From the NCBI RefSeq assembly GCF_028776105.2, contig NZ_CP145606.1, positions 1,240,001-1,304,000 on the forward strand: DNA of 64,000 nt, in the 5' to 3' direction. Within the stretch, counting starts at the first letter, position 1, and each line of letters begins with the position of its first letter. Positions 9,658 through 22,545 of the stretch are shown here, one piece after another. This DNA is from Neisseria leonii. Lineage in GTDB: Bacteria > Pseudomonadota > Gammaproteobacteria > Burkholderiales > Neisseriaceae. A program made the position numbers and the translations under genes. Below the pieces are notes generated by a model. The model did not search any database. It was not told the DNA's origin and worked only from the letters and a program-made list of their open reading frames with translations.

Positions 9658-10998
9658 ATGCCGCAAAACCATGAAATCAATGTCCGCGCACTGCTCGACA
9701 GCCGCGGCATCAGCCTGTATCAGAAACTGGTCATTTTCCTCTGTTTTCTGATTGTGGTCATGGACGGCTTCGATGTGGTGATTATGGGATTTGTCGCCCC
9801 TTCCCTGCGCGAAGCTTGGCAGTTGAGCAATAACGAACTGGCTCCGGTCATCAGTGCCGCCCTGTTCGGGCTGACCTTCGGCGCCCTGACCGCAGGCCCG
9901 CTGGGCGACCGCTTCGGGCGGCGCAAAGTACTGATTGCCAGTGTATTCACTTTCGGCCTGTTTACGCTGCTGGCTGCGTTTTCCACCGAAATCTGGCATT
10001 TGATCTCCAAACGCTTTATCGCCGGTTTTGCCATGGGCGGCATTATGCCGATGGCTGCCACACTGGCCAAAGAATATTCGCCGCAACGCCACAGTGCGCT
10101 GCTGGTAACGGTTGTATTTGCCGGTTTTACCGTCGGTGCGGCAGGCGGCGGTTTCTTGGCGGCATGGATGATTCCGAAATGGGGTTGGGAAAGTGTTTTT
10201 GTTTTCGGCGGCGTACTGCCGATGCTGTTGAGCATTTTTATGTTATTCAAGCTGCCCGAATCCCTGGCTTTTATGGTGTACCGGGGCGACAGGCGGGAAA
10301 CCGTGCGCGCCATCGTCGAACGCTGCGCGCCCGGCAGCACCACCGCACACAGCACATTCAGCATTCCCTCTGCCCCCGCAGCATCAGGCGGCCGAAATCC
10401 GGTCAAAACCGTACTCAATCCCCACTACCGCAGCGGCACCCTGCTGCTGTGGCTCATCTATTTCAGCCATCTCTTTCTGGTGTACCTGCTGGGCAGCTGG
10501 ATGCCCACCATGCTGCGGGAATCGGCCATGAACCTCGAACAGGCATCGATCATTTCGGCCATGTTCCAACTGGGCGGTCCGCTGGGTTCGGTACTGCTGG
10601 GCTGGCTGATGGACCGCTTTGAGCCGCACCGTATCTTATCGCTCTCCTATTTGAGTGGCGCGGCCGTTTTGGTCTTGATGAGCAGCCTCGGTACCGACTA
10701 CCTGCTGCTGTGTCTGACCGCATTTTACATCGGTGCCGCATTCAACGGCGGCGGAACCGGCATGAACGCCCTATCCAGCAACTTCTTTCCGCTGTCGGCG
10801 CGCGCCACCGGCAACGGCTGGATGCACGGTATCGGCCGTACCGGTGCCATCATCTCGGCTTTTGCCGGTGCATGGATGCTGAATGCAGGGTGGAATTTCC
10901 CGACCGTCGCACTGGCACTGACCGTTCCGGCCATGCTCATCGCTGCGGCTTTGAACATCAAATATATTCTCTACCGCAAAAAAACGCATAACATGTAG
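9658..10998 (+). CDS. MFS transporter, aromatic acid:H+ symporter (PcaK/BenK-like)
   Basis: This 446-residue, 12-helix major facilitator protein has the DGFD motif in the first helix (36-39) and the loop 2-3 signature GPLGDRFGRRK (80-90), both typical of the aromatic acid:H+ symporter family (PcaK, BenK, MhpT, also shikimate/quinate carriers). It uses the proton gradient at the inner membrane. It lies 74 bases after the AroE-like gene, with one inverted DUS between them, and is likely part of the same functional group. A clear AGGAA ribosome site precedes the ATG. The substrate is not decided by sequence. Confidence 0.85.
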   Translation: MPQNHEINVRALLDSRGISLYQKLVIFLCFLIVVMDGFDVVIMGFVAPSLREAWQLSNNELAPVISAALFGLTFGALTAGPLGDRFGRRKVLIASVFTFGLFTLLAAFSTEIWHLISKRFIAGFAMGGIMPMAATLAKEYSPQRHSALLVTVVFAGFTVGAAGGGFLAAWMIPKWGWESVFVFGGVLPMLLSIFMLFKLPESLAFMVYRGDRRETVRAIVERCAPGSTTAHSTFSIPSAPAASGGRNPVKTVLNPHYRSGTLLLWLIYFSHLFLVYLLGSWMPTMLRESAMNLEQASIISAMFQLGGPLGSVLLGWLMDRFEPHRILSLSYLSGAAVLVLMSSLGTDYLLLCLTAFYIGAAFNGGGTGMNALSSNFFPLSARATGNGWMHGIGRTGAIISAFAGAWMLNAGWNFPTVALALTVPAMLIAAALNIKYILYRKKTHNM

Positions 10999-11063
10999 CC
11001 TTACTGCGCCGTCCTGCCATTTCAGACGGCCTGCCGCACACAACCGCCACGCAGGCTTACAAA

Positions 11064-11220
11064 GAAATCTCCGGTCAACATGTCCGTTGCCTTTTCCCAA
11101 GCCGTCGACAGCGGGCGGCGCGCCTACCTGTCGGCACCGGTTGCCGCCTGCGCCCAAGCACGCGCCAGCACCCCTACCGTCGGCCAACCGTTCTGGCACA
11201 GCAGCGGATACACCGAATAA
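11064..11220 (+). pseudogene. thiG: Remnant of the 3' end of thiG (thiazole synthase)
   Basis: About 50 codons read in one frame as SPVNMSVAFSQAVDSGRR, then YLSAPVAACAQARA, then STPTVGQPFWHSSGYTE and a stop. This matches the expected C-terminal tail of neisserial ThiG, which has a PVNM helix, an AVESGR helix and a STPTVGQPFW end. The rest of the roughly 260-residue enzyme, including the catalytic lysine, is missing upstream, where the MFS gene and an inverted DUS lie. I see it as a gene end left after a rearrangement. A short protein from the ATG at 11080 cannot be excluded. The family tail is from memory; alignment was not possible. Confidence 0.6.
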
Positions 11221-11224
11221 ACAC

Positions 11225-11923
11225 ATGAAGCAGTTGCCCTACACCTTTTCAGACGGCCTCTCCATCACCCTGCTGCTGTCGCAGCGCGCCAGAAAGCACA
11301 TCATTCTGCGCCCCAACGATACCCGCAGCCTGCGTATCAGCCACCCGCCCCATCTGTCGCACCCTGCCCTCCTGCGCTGGCTGCACGCCAACGAATCCGC
11401 ATTGCGCCAAGTCTTGTCCCGCACCCCGTCGCCCCAAGAGCGGCCGTCTGAAATCTACTATCTCGGCCGCAAACTGCCGCTGCATACACACGCCGCCCCC
11501 GATGTCCGCATCACCGGAGATGCCGTTTACCTGCCCGAAACCGATTACCCAAGCCGACAGACAGCCCTAACACAGCATTTATATCGTCAGGCAGAGGCCG
11601 TCCTACTGCCGCAGCTGAACCGCCACGCCCGCACACTCGACCTGTATCCCGCAAGCATTTCACTAAGCCGCGCAAGCACCTTTTGGGGCGTCTGCCGCCC
11701 GAGCGGCATCAAACTCAACTGGCGGCTGATCGGCGCACCCGAATGGGTGAGCGACTATGTCTGCATCCACGAACTGTGCCATCTGCTCCATGCGAACCAC
11801 AGCGCACAGTTCTGGACGGAAGTAACCCGCCACACCCCGCATAGAGAAACAGCAAAGGCCTGGCTTCGCCGGCAGGGCCGTTTTCTGTTTCTGCCCCAAC
11901 CGGCCTTAAATATTACTTGGTAG
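11225..11923 (+). CDS. YgjP-like M48/DUF45 metallopeptidase
   Basis: The 232-residue protein carries the zinc motif HELCH near residue 180, followed by LLHANHSAQFW, the HExxH...H..FW pattern of the YgjP/DUF45 (WLM/SprT-like) metalloprotease group. The N-terminal SDGLSITLLLSQRARKHIILR and the SISLSRASTFWGVC stretch are also family features. It is probably soluble and cytoplasmic, with unknown substrate. The reading frame is open further upstream but there overlaps the thiG remnant, so MKQLPY at 11225 is chosen. The TTTTCAGACGGCCT of an inverted DUS is embedded in codons 7-11. Confidence 0.85.
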   Translation: MKQLPYTFSDGLSITLLLSQRARKHIILRPNDTRSLRISHPPHLSHPALLRWLHANESALRQVLSRTPSPQERPSEIYYLGRKLPLHTHAAPDVRITGDAVYLPETDYPSRQTALTQHLYRQAEAVLLPQLNRHARTLDLYPASISLSRASTFWGVCRPSGIKLNWRLIGAPEWVSDYVCIHELCHLLHANHSAQFWTEVTRHTPHRETAKAWLRRQGRFLFLPQPALNITW

Positions 11924-12010
11924 GTCGGATTCTTGAATCCGACACGGGGTGATTGATATTTGAGAATCGAAAGATATTCAGCACCGTGCCGGATACCCGT
12001 ATCCGACCTA
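11924..12010. repeat. Two palindromic repeat units between ygjP-like gene and the rRNA operon
   Basis: GTCGGATTCTTGAATCCGAC (11924-11943) and GCCGGATACCCGTATCCGACC (11988-12009) are two subtypes of the palindrome family seen elsewhere in the window. They lie about 110-190 bases from the 5S gene. Confidence 0.75.
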
Positions 12011-12083
12011 CTCCCCCTCCCCCATTCCCCGGTCTGCCATTTCATTTTCCGGGCAAGCCGCCATAAAGCAGCACATAAAAGCA

Positions 12084-12108
12084 AACCCCCGCACATTGTG
12101 CAGGGGTT
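12084..12108 (-). terminator. rRNA operon terminator
   Basis: On the minus strand AACCCCTGCAC and GTGCGGGGGTT form a stem with one mismatch, followed by TTTGCTTTT, 11 bases after the end of 5S. Confidence 0.8.
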
Positions 12109-12119
12109 CTGAATTGGTG

Positions 12120-12231
12120 TCTGGCGGTGACCTACTTTCACATGGGCATCCACACTATCATCGGCGCTGGTTCGTTTCACGGTCCTGTTCGGGATGGGAA
12201 GGCGTGGGACCAAACCGCTATGGCCGCCAGA
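12120..12231 (-). rRNA. rrf: 5S ribosomal RNA
   Basis: The minus strand reads TCTGGCGGCCATAGCGG at the 5' end and ends GTAGGTCACCGCCAGA, which pair as the 5S terminal stem. The internal CCCATCCCGAACAGG segment is the conserved loop. Ends may be off by a base or two. Confidence 0.96.
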
Positions 12232-12348
12232 CATAAACTGTACAAACCGGAAAGCCGTTACGCTGTTGCGTTTATTTATTGTTTAATCAACTGGTGATGA
12301 AGTATTTCATCAGTAAGCTTAATCTTTGAGCATCAAAGTGCTTCAAAT

Positions 12349-15242
<2,894 letters not shown>

Positions 15243-15587
15243 TTTGAAGAACCTTTCGACTTCGCCTTACCCGGCGTTGACTACCCGGTAAAACTTAAAT
15301 TCTCTACTCTGATAAAGCTTACTGCTTTGTTGTGAGTAGTTTGTGCCTTTTGTCTTCCACAAACTACTTGATACAATCATCACCCAAATTCTGTTCCGAT
15401 TTGTTTTACGCCTGAAATACTGTTGCATCAGTATTTCAAACCAAATCAGACAGTGTCTTTGTTTGTTGATTTCGGCTTTCCAATTTGTTAAAGATCGATG
15501 CGGTGTTTTTTCAACTTCGCAAATAAAAGCAAGCTGCGCATTCTAGCAGCTTTCTTTGATTTGTAAAGTCTGTATCCGGCAGGCTTG

Positions 15588-15663
15588 TGGTGGAGGCAAA
15601 CGGGATCGAACCGATGACCCCCTGCTTGCAAAGCAGGTGCTCTACCAACTGAGCTATGCCCCC
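15588..15663 (-). tRNA. tRNA-Ala(TGC)
   Basis: Minus-strand GGGGGCATAGCTCAG start, anticodon loop TTTGCAA (anticodon TGC) and encoded CCA. It lies in the 16S-23S spacer. Confidence 0.97.
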
Positions 15664-15680
15664 AGTGTCTTGCTGTATGA

Positions 15681-15757
<77 letters not shown>

Positions 15758-15867
15758 ATGTCCTGTAAAGAAACCGGTCATCATCAATGATACTCTTTCA
15801 GACGGCCTGCTTCTTCCGCATTCTCTGATTACCGATAAGTGTGGGTGCCCGAGCCTCTTCTTTTCTC

Positions 15868-17412
<1,545 letters not shown>

Positions 17413-17552
17413 ATCTCTAACTTTTTAACTTCTGGTCTGCTTCAAAGAAACCGACAAGGATAAATAAATCTATCCTGTCTGTTTTTGTCGCAGTGTGAGG
17501 CTCGCGCACTCACACTTATCGGTAATCTGTTTGTTAAAGAGCAAAGACGATT

Positions 17553-17580
17553 ATTTTAGCACGCAATTTAAAAAAGTCAA
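17553..17580 (-). promoter_or_regulatory. rRNA operon promoter
   Basis: On the minus strand TTGACT and TAAAAT are separated by 16 bases, about 140 bases upstream of the mature 16S 5' end. A T-rich stretch precedes the -35. A GTGTGAG/CTCACAC hairpin near 17494-17515 lies in the leader. Confidence 0.75.
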
Positions 17581-17722
17581 AATCTTTTTTCAATCAAACC
17601 AAAATAACCCGCCGCAGAAGCAGCGAAGAACAACACTATACCCCCACATAAACAAAAATGCAAGCACTCCAACCGGTTTTTTACCAAAACGTGACAGTCA
17701 ATCTTTCAAATCTCTATTTTAT

Positions 17723-18052
17723 ATGGATTTTATATGCACCCTTTATCGGGCTTCTATGGTCGCGGCTTCTGTGCACGCTTTGATGGGGCTTCTCCCGACG
17801 CATAAGGCGGAAGCCCAGGGGCTCGGGACGGGCGCATCCGTAATAACGGGTAACCGTTCGGTACCGCCGGCTTGCGGCCTCCCAAATCCCGGCTTTATTT
17901 GGCAGTTTGGTTTTCAGCAAAATCCCCCATCCGAAAAATCTCCCTTCCGCCGGCCTCTGTGCAGGTTAGTCTGCTATGGCTGCCGGATAAAAAGAGGGAA
18001 ATCTGGAAATCTGGAAATCTGGAAATCTGGAAATCTGGAAATCTGGAAATAA
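17723..18052 (+). CDS. Possible small protein whose C-terminus runs into an octamer repeat
   Basis: The 109-codon frame begins MDFICTLYRASMVAASVHA and continues with a protein-like stretch rich in glycine and proline. The YRASMV core recalls the Ash/Icd-like small proteins of P4-type phages, but I cannot confirm this. The last 17 or so residues are encoded by the AAATCTGG repeats (GNLEIWKS period) and end at a TAA formed where this array meets the next. No good ribosome site is seen just before the ATG, and the location between rrn and birA-coaX gives no functional hint. It could equally be non-coding. Confidence 0.25.
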   Translation: MDFICTLYRASMVAASVHALMGLLPTHKAEAQGLGTGASVITGNRSVPPACGLPNPGFIWQFGFQQNPPSEKSPFRRPLCRLVCYGCRIKRGKSGNLEIWKSGNLEIWK

Positions 18053-18145
18053 GGTAAGAAGGTAAGAAGGTAAGAAGGTAAGAAGGTAAGAAGGTAAGAA
18101 GGTAAGAAGGTAAGAAGGTAAGAAGGTAAGAAGGTAAGAAGGTAA
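17999..18145. repeat. Two adjoining octanucleotide tandem arrays
   Basis: Six copies of AAATCTGG (17999-18046) plus AAAT are followed directly by about 12 copies of AAGGTAAG (18051-18145). All copies are perfect. Both units are 8 bases, so any change in copy number shifts reading frame. Confidence 0.95.
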
Positions 18146-18147
18146 AT

Positions 18148-18171
18148 GTCGGATACCAGTATCCGACCTAC
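18148..18171. repeat. Palindromic repeat, GATAC subtype
   Basis: GTCGGATACCAGTATCCGAC followed by CTAC abuts the end of the octamer array. It is the same family as at 11988 on the other side of the rRNA operon. Confidence 0.75.
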
Positions 18172-18362
18172 TCCTTAAAAAAACATCCATGAAGCCCAAG
18201 AACAGAGGCGTGCTTAGCATTAAGTATCTATGGCCGCTAGGGCTTTTTTGCCCGATTCTTAGGTAATGCCGGATACGTCCGGCATTCGGTCGAATTGCAA
18301 ATAGGCCGCCTGTTTTACCGGTTCAGACGGCCTATCTTTAATAGCAGTATATATTGCAAACC

Positions 18363-20096
18363 TTATGGCTGCCCTTGTTCTTGCTGAATCCAACCCAGAA
18401 GGCCGATTAAAACCAAATTGTCTGCAATACAGATCTGTCCCCAATCGGGCGCGCTCGGCCTTAATGCCTCTGCCACTCTGGCCGCACCGCCGCCGGTAAT
18501 GACGATATCGACCGTTTTCCCGCCCACGCGGTTGCGCAGTCTTGCCTGCATCAGCAAAACGGCACCGCAAACCGCATCCATCATGCCGCTGGCCAATGCG
18601 TTGGGTGTGGTGGTCGCAAACGGATAGACTTTGCCGTGCGGGCGGTTGAGATTGGCGGTTTTCTGCGCCATGGCCTCTTTCATCAGATGGAATCCGGGCA
18701 TAATGCTGCCGCCGAGATAATGATTGTCGTCGGTCAGCGCGTCGATGGTTACCGCCGTGCCGCAACTGACAACGACGCAGGCATTTTGGCTGAAACGGCG
18801 GCTGCCCAGCACATTAAACCAGCGGTCGGCTCCGTGCTCCTGCGGGTTGCGGTAATGGTTTTTGATACCCATGCCCTGTGTCATCGACCCCAACCAGCGT
18901 ATCGGCTGCAACAGCTGTGCGGCCACTTTGGCCTTTTTTTCTTCGCCGCAAACCGCGCTGCCGATAATCTGCCACTGCACACCGCCGTTCTGCCGCCAGT
19001 CTTCCCCCAGCGCGGACAAATCGCGGTAAGGTGCTTTGGAAACGCTTTTCAGACGGCCGTTTTCCACCCACGCCCATTTGAGTTGGCTGTTACCGCCGTC
19101 CAAAAGCAGATACTGCGGCCGACTGCCCGGGGGCGGCAGAGGTTCACTCTGCCTCAGGCTGATTTCTCCGCCGAAAAAACGCTGTCTGCCGGCCGGCGTT
19201 GCCAAAAGCAGTGCACCCTGATCGTCCACACCGCTCATCTGCCCCTCGGCCAGGCAAGTACCATTGTGCAGCAGGCGTACAGATTGGCCGCAATCACGGT
19301 TGGCCGCTTCATAATCCGCACGGTAAGGCGCAAAGCCGTTTTGTGCATAACCGGACAGAATTTGCGCCAACTCGCACATCAACGCCGCCACCAACTCATC
19401 GGCGGCCACGGGGCGGGCAGCAACAGCCTGCACCGACGCCACCTGCCCGACTGTCTTGGGCAGCACAAAATTAATACCGATGCCGATGACCGCAACGGTT
19501 TTGCCGCCGCTGCGCACAGTTTCAATCAAAATACCGCCCAATTTGCCGGCACCGCAAACCAAATCGTTCGGCCACTTAATCCGGGCAGGAACGCCCGCTG
19601 CGGACAAAGCACGCTGGCAGGCGAGCGCGCACACCAAAGCCAGCGCGCCCAACTGCGCCTGCGGCCGGTCAAACACCCACCCCAGACTGAACATCAGGCA
19701 TTCGCCTTCACGCGCCTGCCAGCTCTTGCCCTGCCGGCCGCGCCCTGCGGTTTGACAATAGACCTGCCGCCAAACACGGTGCGCCGACTCGGGCGACTGT
19801 TTGGCCAGCCGCATGACCTCATCGTTGCTGGACGTACACTCATACAGCAAGGCCGTCTGAAAACCGCTTTTTTCACCGCTTCGGTGCAGCAAATCTTCAT
19901 TCAGCACCGCCAACGGCCGCACCAGCCTCCATTGGCCGTCATGCTGGCGCAGCAGACCGCGGATATGCGGCGGCATCTGCTGCCACAAGCCGTTCAAACC
20001 GTGCGGCGGCACACCGGCCGCGCGCGCCAATTCAGTAACATGGCGCGGCAAACCGGACGCCAGCAGCGACAGAAGCCGCCAATGCTGCGCCTGCAT
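18363..20096 (-). CDS. birA-coaX: Bifunctional biotin-protein ligase / type III pantothenate kinase fusion
   Basis: The 577-residue protein joins two enzymes. Residues 1-330 or so are BirA-like: an N-terminal winged-helix segment, the biotinyl-AMP loop GRGRQGKSW (about 118-126) and KWPNDL, which attaches biotin to the acetyl-CoA carboxylase carrier. The rest is type III pantothenate kinase, the first step of CoA synthesis, with [12 protein letters not shown], the SCGTAVTID motif and [11 protein letters not shown]. This fusion is known from pathogenic Neisseria. The start overlaps the rfaE2 stop (TGATG), so the pair is probably translationally coupled. Both halves look intact. Confidence 0.93.
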   Translation of the reverse strand: MQAQHWRLLSLLASGLPRHVTELARAAGVPPHGLNGLWQQMPPHIRGLLRQHDGQWRLVRPLAVLNEDLLHRSGEKSGFQTALLYECTSSNDEVMRLAKQSPESAHRVWRQVYCQTAGRGRQGKSWQAREGECLMFSLGWVFDRPQAQLGALALVCALACQRALSAAGVPARIKWPNDLVCGAGKLGGILIETVRSGGKTVAVIGIGINFVLPKTVGQVASVQAVAARPVAADELVAALMCELAQILSGYAQNGFAPYRADYEAANRDCGQSVRLLHNGTCLAEGQMSGVDDQGALLLATPAGRQRFFGGEISLRQSEPLPPPGSRPQYLLLDGGNSQLKWAWVENGRLKSVSKAPYRDLSALGEDWRQNGGVQWQIIGSAVCGEEKKAKVAAQLLQPIRWLGSMTQGMGIKNHYRNPQEHGADRWFNVLGSRRFSQNACVVVSCGTAVTIDALTDDNHYLGGSIMPGFHLMKEAMAQKTANLNRPHGKVYPFATTTPNALASGMMDAVCGAVLLMQARLRNRVGGKTVDIVITGGGAARVAEALRPSAPDWGQICIADNLVLIGLLGWIQQEQGQP

Positions 20097-20596
20097 CAGG
20101 ACACCCCTGCCGCACGGATTCGGGCCAATGTCTGCGTCGTCGAGGTTTGATGCCGAAACGGAATAGACAGCACCCGTCCGCCGCGCGCCAGTGTTTCCGC
20201 CGCACCGACGATTTTGTCCACCGGCCAGTCGCCGCCTTTCACCAATACATCAGGACGAATCATTTCAACCAACCCGGCCGGTGTATCCTCGTCAAACCAC
20301 GTTACCAAATCCACACTGGCCAACGCCGCCGCCACCGCTGCACGGTTTGCCAGCGGATTGACCGGCCTGTCGCCACCCTTGCCCAAGCGGCGCACCGAAT
20401 CATCGGTATTCAACGCCAGCACCAGTGCCGCACCCTCGGCGCGCGCCTGCGCCAGATAAGTAACATGGCCGCGGTGCAGAATATCGAAGCAGCCGTTGGT
20501 AAACACCAACGGACGCGGCAAAGCCGCAAGCCGTACCGCCAAATCAGTCGGCGCACAGATTTTCTGCTCGAAATCGGGATTATCGAAACCGTCCAT
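20096..20596 (-). CDS. rfaE2: D-glycero-beta-D-manno-heptose 1-phosphate adenylyltransferase
   Basis: The 166-residue nucleotidyltransferase has [14 protein letters not shown] at 32-45, the HxGH motif of the family, and a [14 protein letters not shown] segment typical of RfaE2/HldE-C. It makes ADP-heptose for the lipooligosaccharide inner core. It stands alone, without the kinase domain, as in other Neisseria. Two adjacent ATGs exist. The second (20596) sits six bases after GGGGAG and is preferred. Upstream codons open in frame to 20665 look non-coding. Confidence 0.92.
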   Translation of the reverse strand: MDGFDNPDFEQKICAPTDLAVRLAALPRPLVFTNGCFDILHRGHVTYLAQARAEGAALVLALNTDDSVRRLGKGGDRPVNPLANRAAVAAALASVDLVTWFDEDTPAGLVEMIRPDVLVKGGDWPVDKIVGAAETLARGGRVLSIPFRHQTSTTQTLARIRAAGVS

Positions 20597-20900
20597 CATA
20601 TTCTCCCCAACCAAATATCTGCCGCGCATCATACCCGAAGCACGCCCGCAGCAGCAATGAAACACAGGCAGCCTCTTGTTTTATCCACAAAAAGCCTGAC
20701 CGCCATAGATTAGGTATGCCGTCAAACCCGCCATATTCACCTCTACTTTGCAGAGCCCTGCTGCGCCGGTTTTAGCTTCACAGAAACTCACTTCGCTGGT
20801 ATTAGCTATGCGGAAAATATTGTTGCACACTATTTCCAGACAGCATAATTTCAGACGGCATAAAACAAAACCCGCCTGAATACAGGCGGGTTTGAATATA
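20597..20900. other. Gap upstream of rfaE2 and downstream of tRNA-His
   Basis: No gene is seen. The stretch holds a TTTTAGCTTCACAGAAACTC motif near 20758, an imperfect palindrome GGAAAATATTGTTGCACAC near 20812, an inverted AT-type DUS (TTCAGACGGCAT, 20850-20861) and the tRNA terminator. Confidence 0.6.
20868..20893 (-). terminator. Terminator of the Pro-Arg-His tRNA operon
   Basis: AAACCCGCCTG and CAGGCGGGTTT pair perfectly around AATA. On the minus strand the stem is followed by TTTGTTTTA. Confidence 0.85.
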
Positions 20901-20976
20901 TGGGGTGGCTGATGGGGCTCGAACCCACGACAACCGGAATCACAATCCGGGGCTCTACCAACTGAGCTACAGCCAC
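20901..20976 (-). tRNA. tRNA-His(GTG)
   Basis: Minus strand GTGGCTGTAGCTCAG start, anticodon loop with GTG, CCA encoded. The base before the start (20977) gives the extra 5' G expected for tRNA-His. Confidence 0.96.
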
Positions 20977-21004
20977 CACAAAAAACTTGCGGACTTTCCC
21001 ATTC

Positions 21005-21081
21005 TGGCGCGCCCGACAGGAATCGAACCTGTAACCGCCCGCTTAGAAGGCGGGTGCTCTATCCGGTTGAGCTACGGGCGC
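21005..21081 (-). tRNA. tRNA-Arg(TCT)
   Basis: Acceptor arms GCGCCCG/CGGGCGC, anticodon loop CTTCTAA giving TCT, CCA encoded. Confidence 0.95.
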
Positions 21082-21120
21082 TCTAACCTTATTTCCTGTC
21101 GCGCTTGACATCAAGGGCGT

Positions 21121-21198
21121 TGGTCGGGGCGGTGGGATTCGAACTCACGACCCTCTGCTCCCAAAGCAGATGCGCTAACCAGGCTGCGCTACGCCCCG
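21121..21198 (-). tRNA. tRNA-Pro(TGG)
   Basis: Acceptor arms CGGGGCG/CGCCCCG, anticodon loop TTTGGGA giving TGG, CCA encoded. It is the first gene of the minus-strand tRNA cluster. Confidence 0.95.
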
Positions 21199-21505
21199 AC
21201 AGAAGCGCGAACTATACCGGCCATTTTCCATTCCGTCAATCACGAAAACACCGGATACGCCAACCAATGTCCTTATCTGTTTTATTTTTATCGGAATTTA
21301 TTTCACAGCCGCCCGACAACGGGGAACCGTCTGTTTCAGGCAGGCTTGTACCATGCCGTCTGAAAATAGTGCGCAACACTATTTCTGCGAGGCTAAAATT
21401 TCTTCGAAGCCAAAACCGGCGCAGCGGGTTTCTGCGGAGGCGGAAAAATGCGACAATACCGCCCGCTATCTTTAATTCATTTCCATTCCGCAAGAAAGAA
21501 TGCTC
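21199..21505. other. Gap between tRNA-Pro and folD
   Basis: No gene is seen. An AT-type DUS (ATGCCGTCTGAA) is at 21353-21364, directly joined to a palindromic stretch (GAAAATAGTGCGCAACACTA, ending TTTC) like the one on the other side of the tRNA cluster. Promoters for the tRNA operon and folD must lie here but are not clear. Confidence 0.6.
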
Positions 21506-22363
21506 ATGTCTGCACAACTGATTAACGGTAAAGAAATTTCCCGACAACGCCTGGATATGGTGGCCGGACGCGTGGCCGAACGCACCGCAAAAGGGCTGCA
21601 CACGCCCTGTCTGGCGGTGGTACTGGTGGGTAACGACCCCGCCAGCGCGGTATATGTGCGCAACAAAAAAATCGCCTGCGAAAAAGTCGGCTTCCGCTCG
21701 CTCTCCTATGAATTGGACGCCGACACCACCCAGCAGCAACTGTTGGAACTGGTCGACAAATTAAATGCCGACGATTCGGTGGACGGCATTTTGGTACAAC
21801 TGCCTCTGCCCGCCCAAATCGACAGCCAGGCCGTTTTAGAACGGATTCTGCCGCACAAAGATGTAGACGGTTTCCACCCGTACAATGTCGGCCGTCTGGC
21901 CGTGAAAATGCCGCTGATGCGCCCCTGTACGCCCAAAGGCGTGATGACGCTGCTGGAAACCTGCGGTATCGATGTCGAAGGCAAAAAAGCCGTGGTCGTC
22001 GGCGCATCGAATATTGTCGGCCGCCCGCAGCTGCTGGAACTGTTGCTGGCGCGTGCCACGGTAACCATCTGCCACAGCAAAACCCGAAATCTGGCCGAAG
22101 AAGTGGCCGCCGCCGATATTGTGGTCGCGGGCGTGGGCATTCCGAACTTTATCAAAGGCGAATGGATCAAACCCGGTGCCGTCGTTATCGATGTCGGCAT
22201 CAACCGCCTGCCCGACGGCAGCCTGTGCGGCGATGTGGAATTTGAAGCAGCCAAAGCGCGCGCAGCCATGATTACACCCGTTCCCGGCGGCGTGGGACCG
22301 ATGACGATTGCCACCCTGCTGGAAAACACTTTATACGCCGCCGAACTGCACGACCCGGCCTAA
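21506..22363 (+). CDS. folD: Methylenetetrahydrofolate dehydrogenase / cyclohydrolase
   Basis: The 285-residue bifunctional enzyme interconverts methylene-THF, methenyl-THF and formyl-THF. It has YVRNKKIAC with the catalytic lysine, [11 protein letters not shown], the [12 protein letters not shown] motif, GASNIVGRP for NADP binding and [12 protein letters not shown] near the end. The start [10 protein letters not shown] is preferred over an ATG two codons upstream because it matches the family. Confidence 0.97.
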   Translation: MSAQLINGKEISRQRLDMVAGRVAERTAKGLHTPCLAVVLVGNDPASAVYVRNKKIACEKVGFRSLSYELDADTTQQQLLELVDKLNADDSVDGILVQLPLPAQIDSQAVLERILPHKDVDGFHPYNVGRLAVKMPLMRPCTPKGVMTLLETCGIDVEGKKAVVVGASNIVGRPQLLELLLARATVTICHSKTRNLAEEVAAADIVVAGVGIPNFIKGEWIKPGAVVIDVGINRLPDGSLCGDVEFEAAKARAAMITPVPGGVGPMTIATLLENTLYAAELHDPA

Positions 22364-22545
22364 ACACTAATAATGTAATTATTCTCTGTCTCAGATGATG
22401 ATAGTCAACGTTTACGAACAAATATGGCAAAAACGAGAACAATTGTCCCAGTAAATCCTAGCTACAACCTTCCTCTTTATGGAAAATAGAAGCAACGCAC
22501 AACCGCGATAGGATATGTGACCTTTCATTAGAAAAGAAGACTGCT

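Larger units (their letters stand above)
17413..18362. other. 950-base gap: rrn leader and promoter, possible small ORF, octamer repeats
   Basis: No well-supported gene lies here. From the rRNA end outward there are the rrn leader and promoter, then an open plus-strand frame (17723-18052), two octamer arrays, a palindrome at 18148-18171, a hairpin with 9-base arms (AATGCCGGA/TCCGGCATT) at 18265-18286, and an inverted DUS just after the coaX stop. Items with their own support are listed separately. Confidence 0.7.

Noticed and set aside
17495..17722. N-terminal extension of the 17723 frame back to 17495
   Set aside because: These codons overlap the rrn promoter and leader and are not protein-like.
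17966..18220. Minus-strand 84-codon frame with LPSYLLTF repeats
   Set aside because: The repeats are the direct reading of the AAGGTAAG octamers; there is no ribosome site and the ends are not protein-like.
22424..22489. 21-codon frame MAKTRTIVPVNPSYNLPLYGK as a mobile-element remnant
   Set aside because: It is too short to assign, although it lies in the AT-rich insert.
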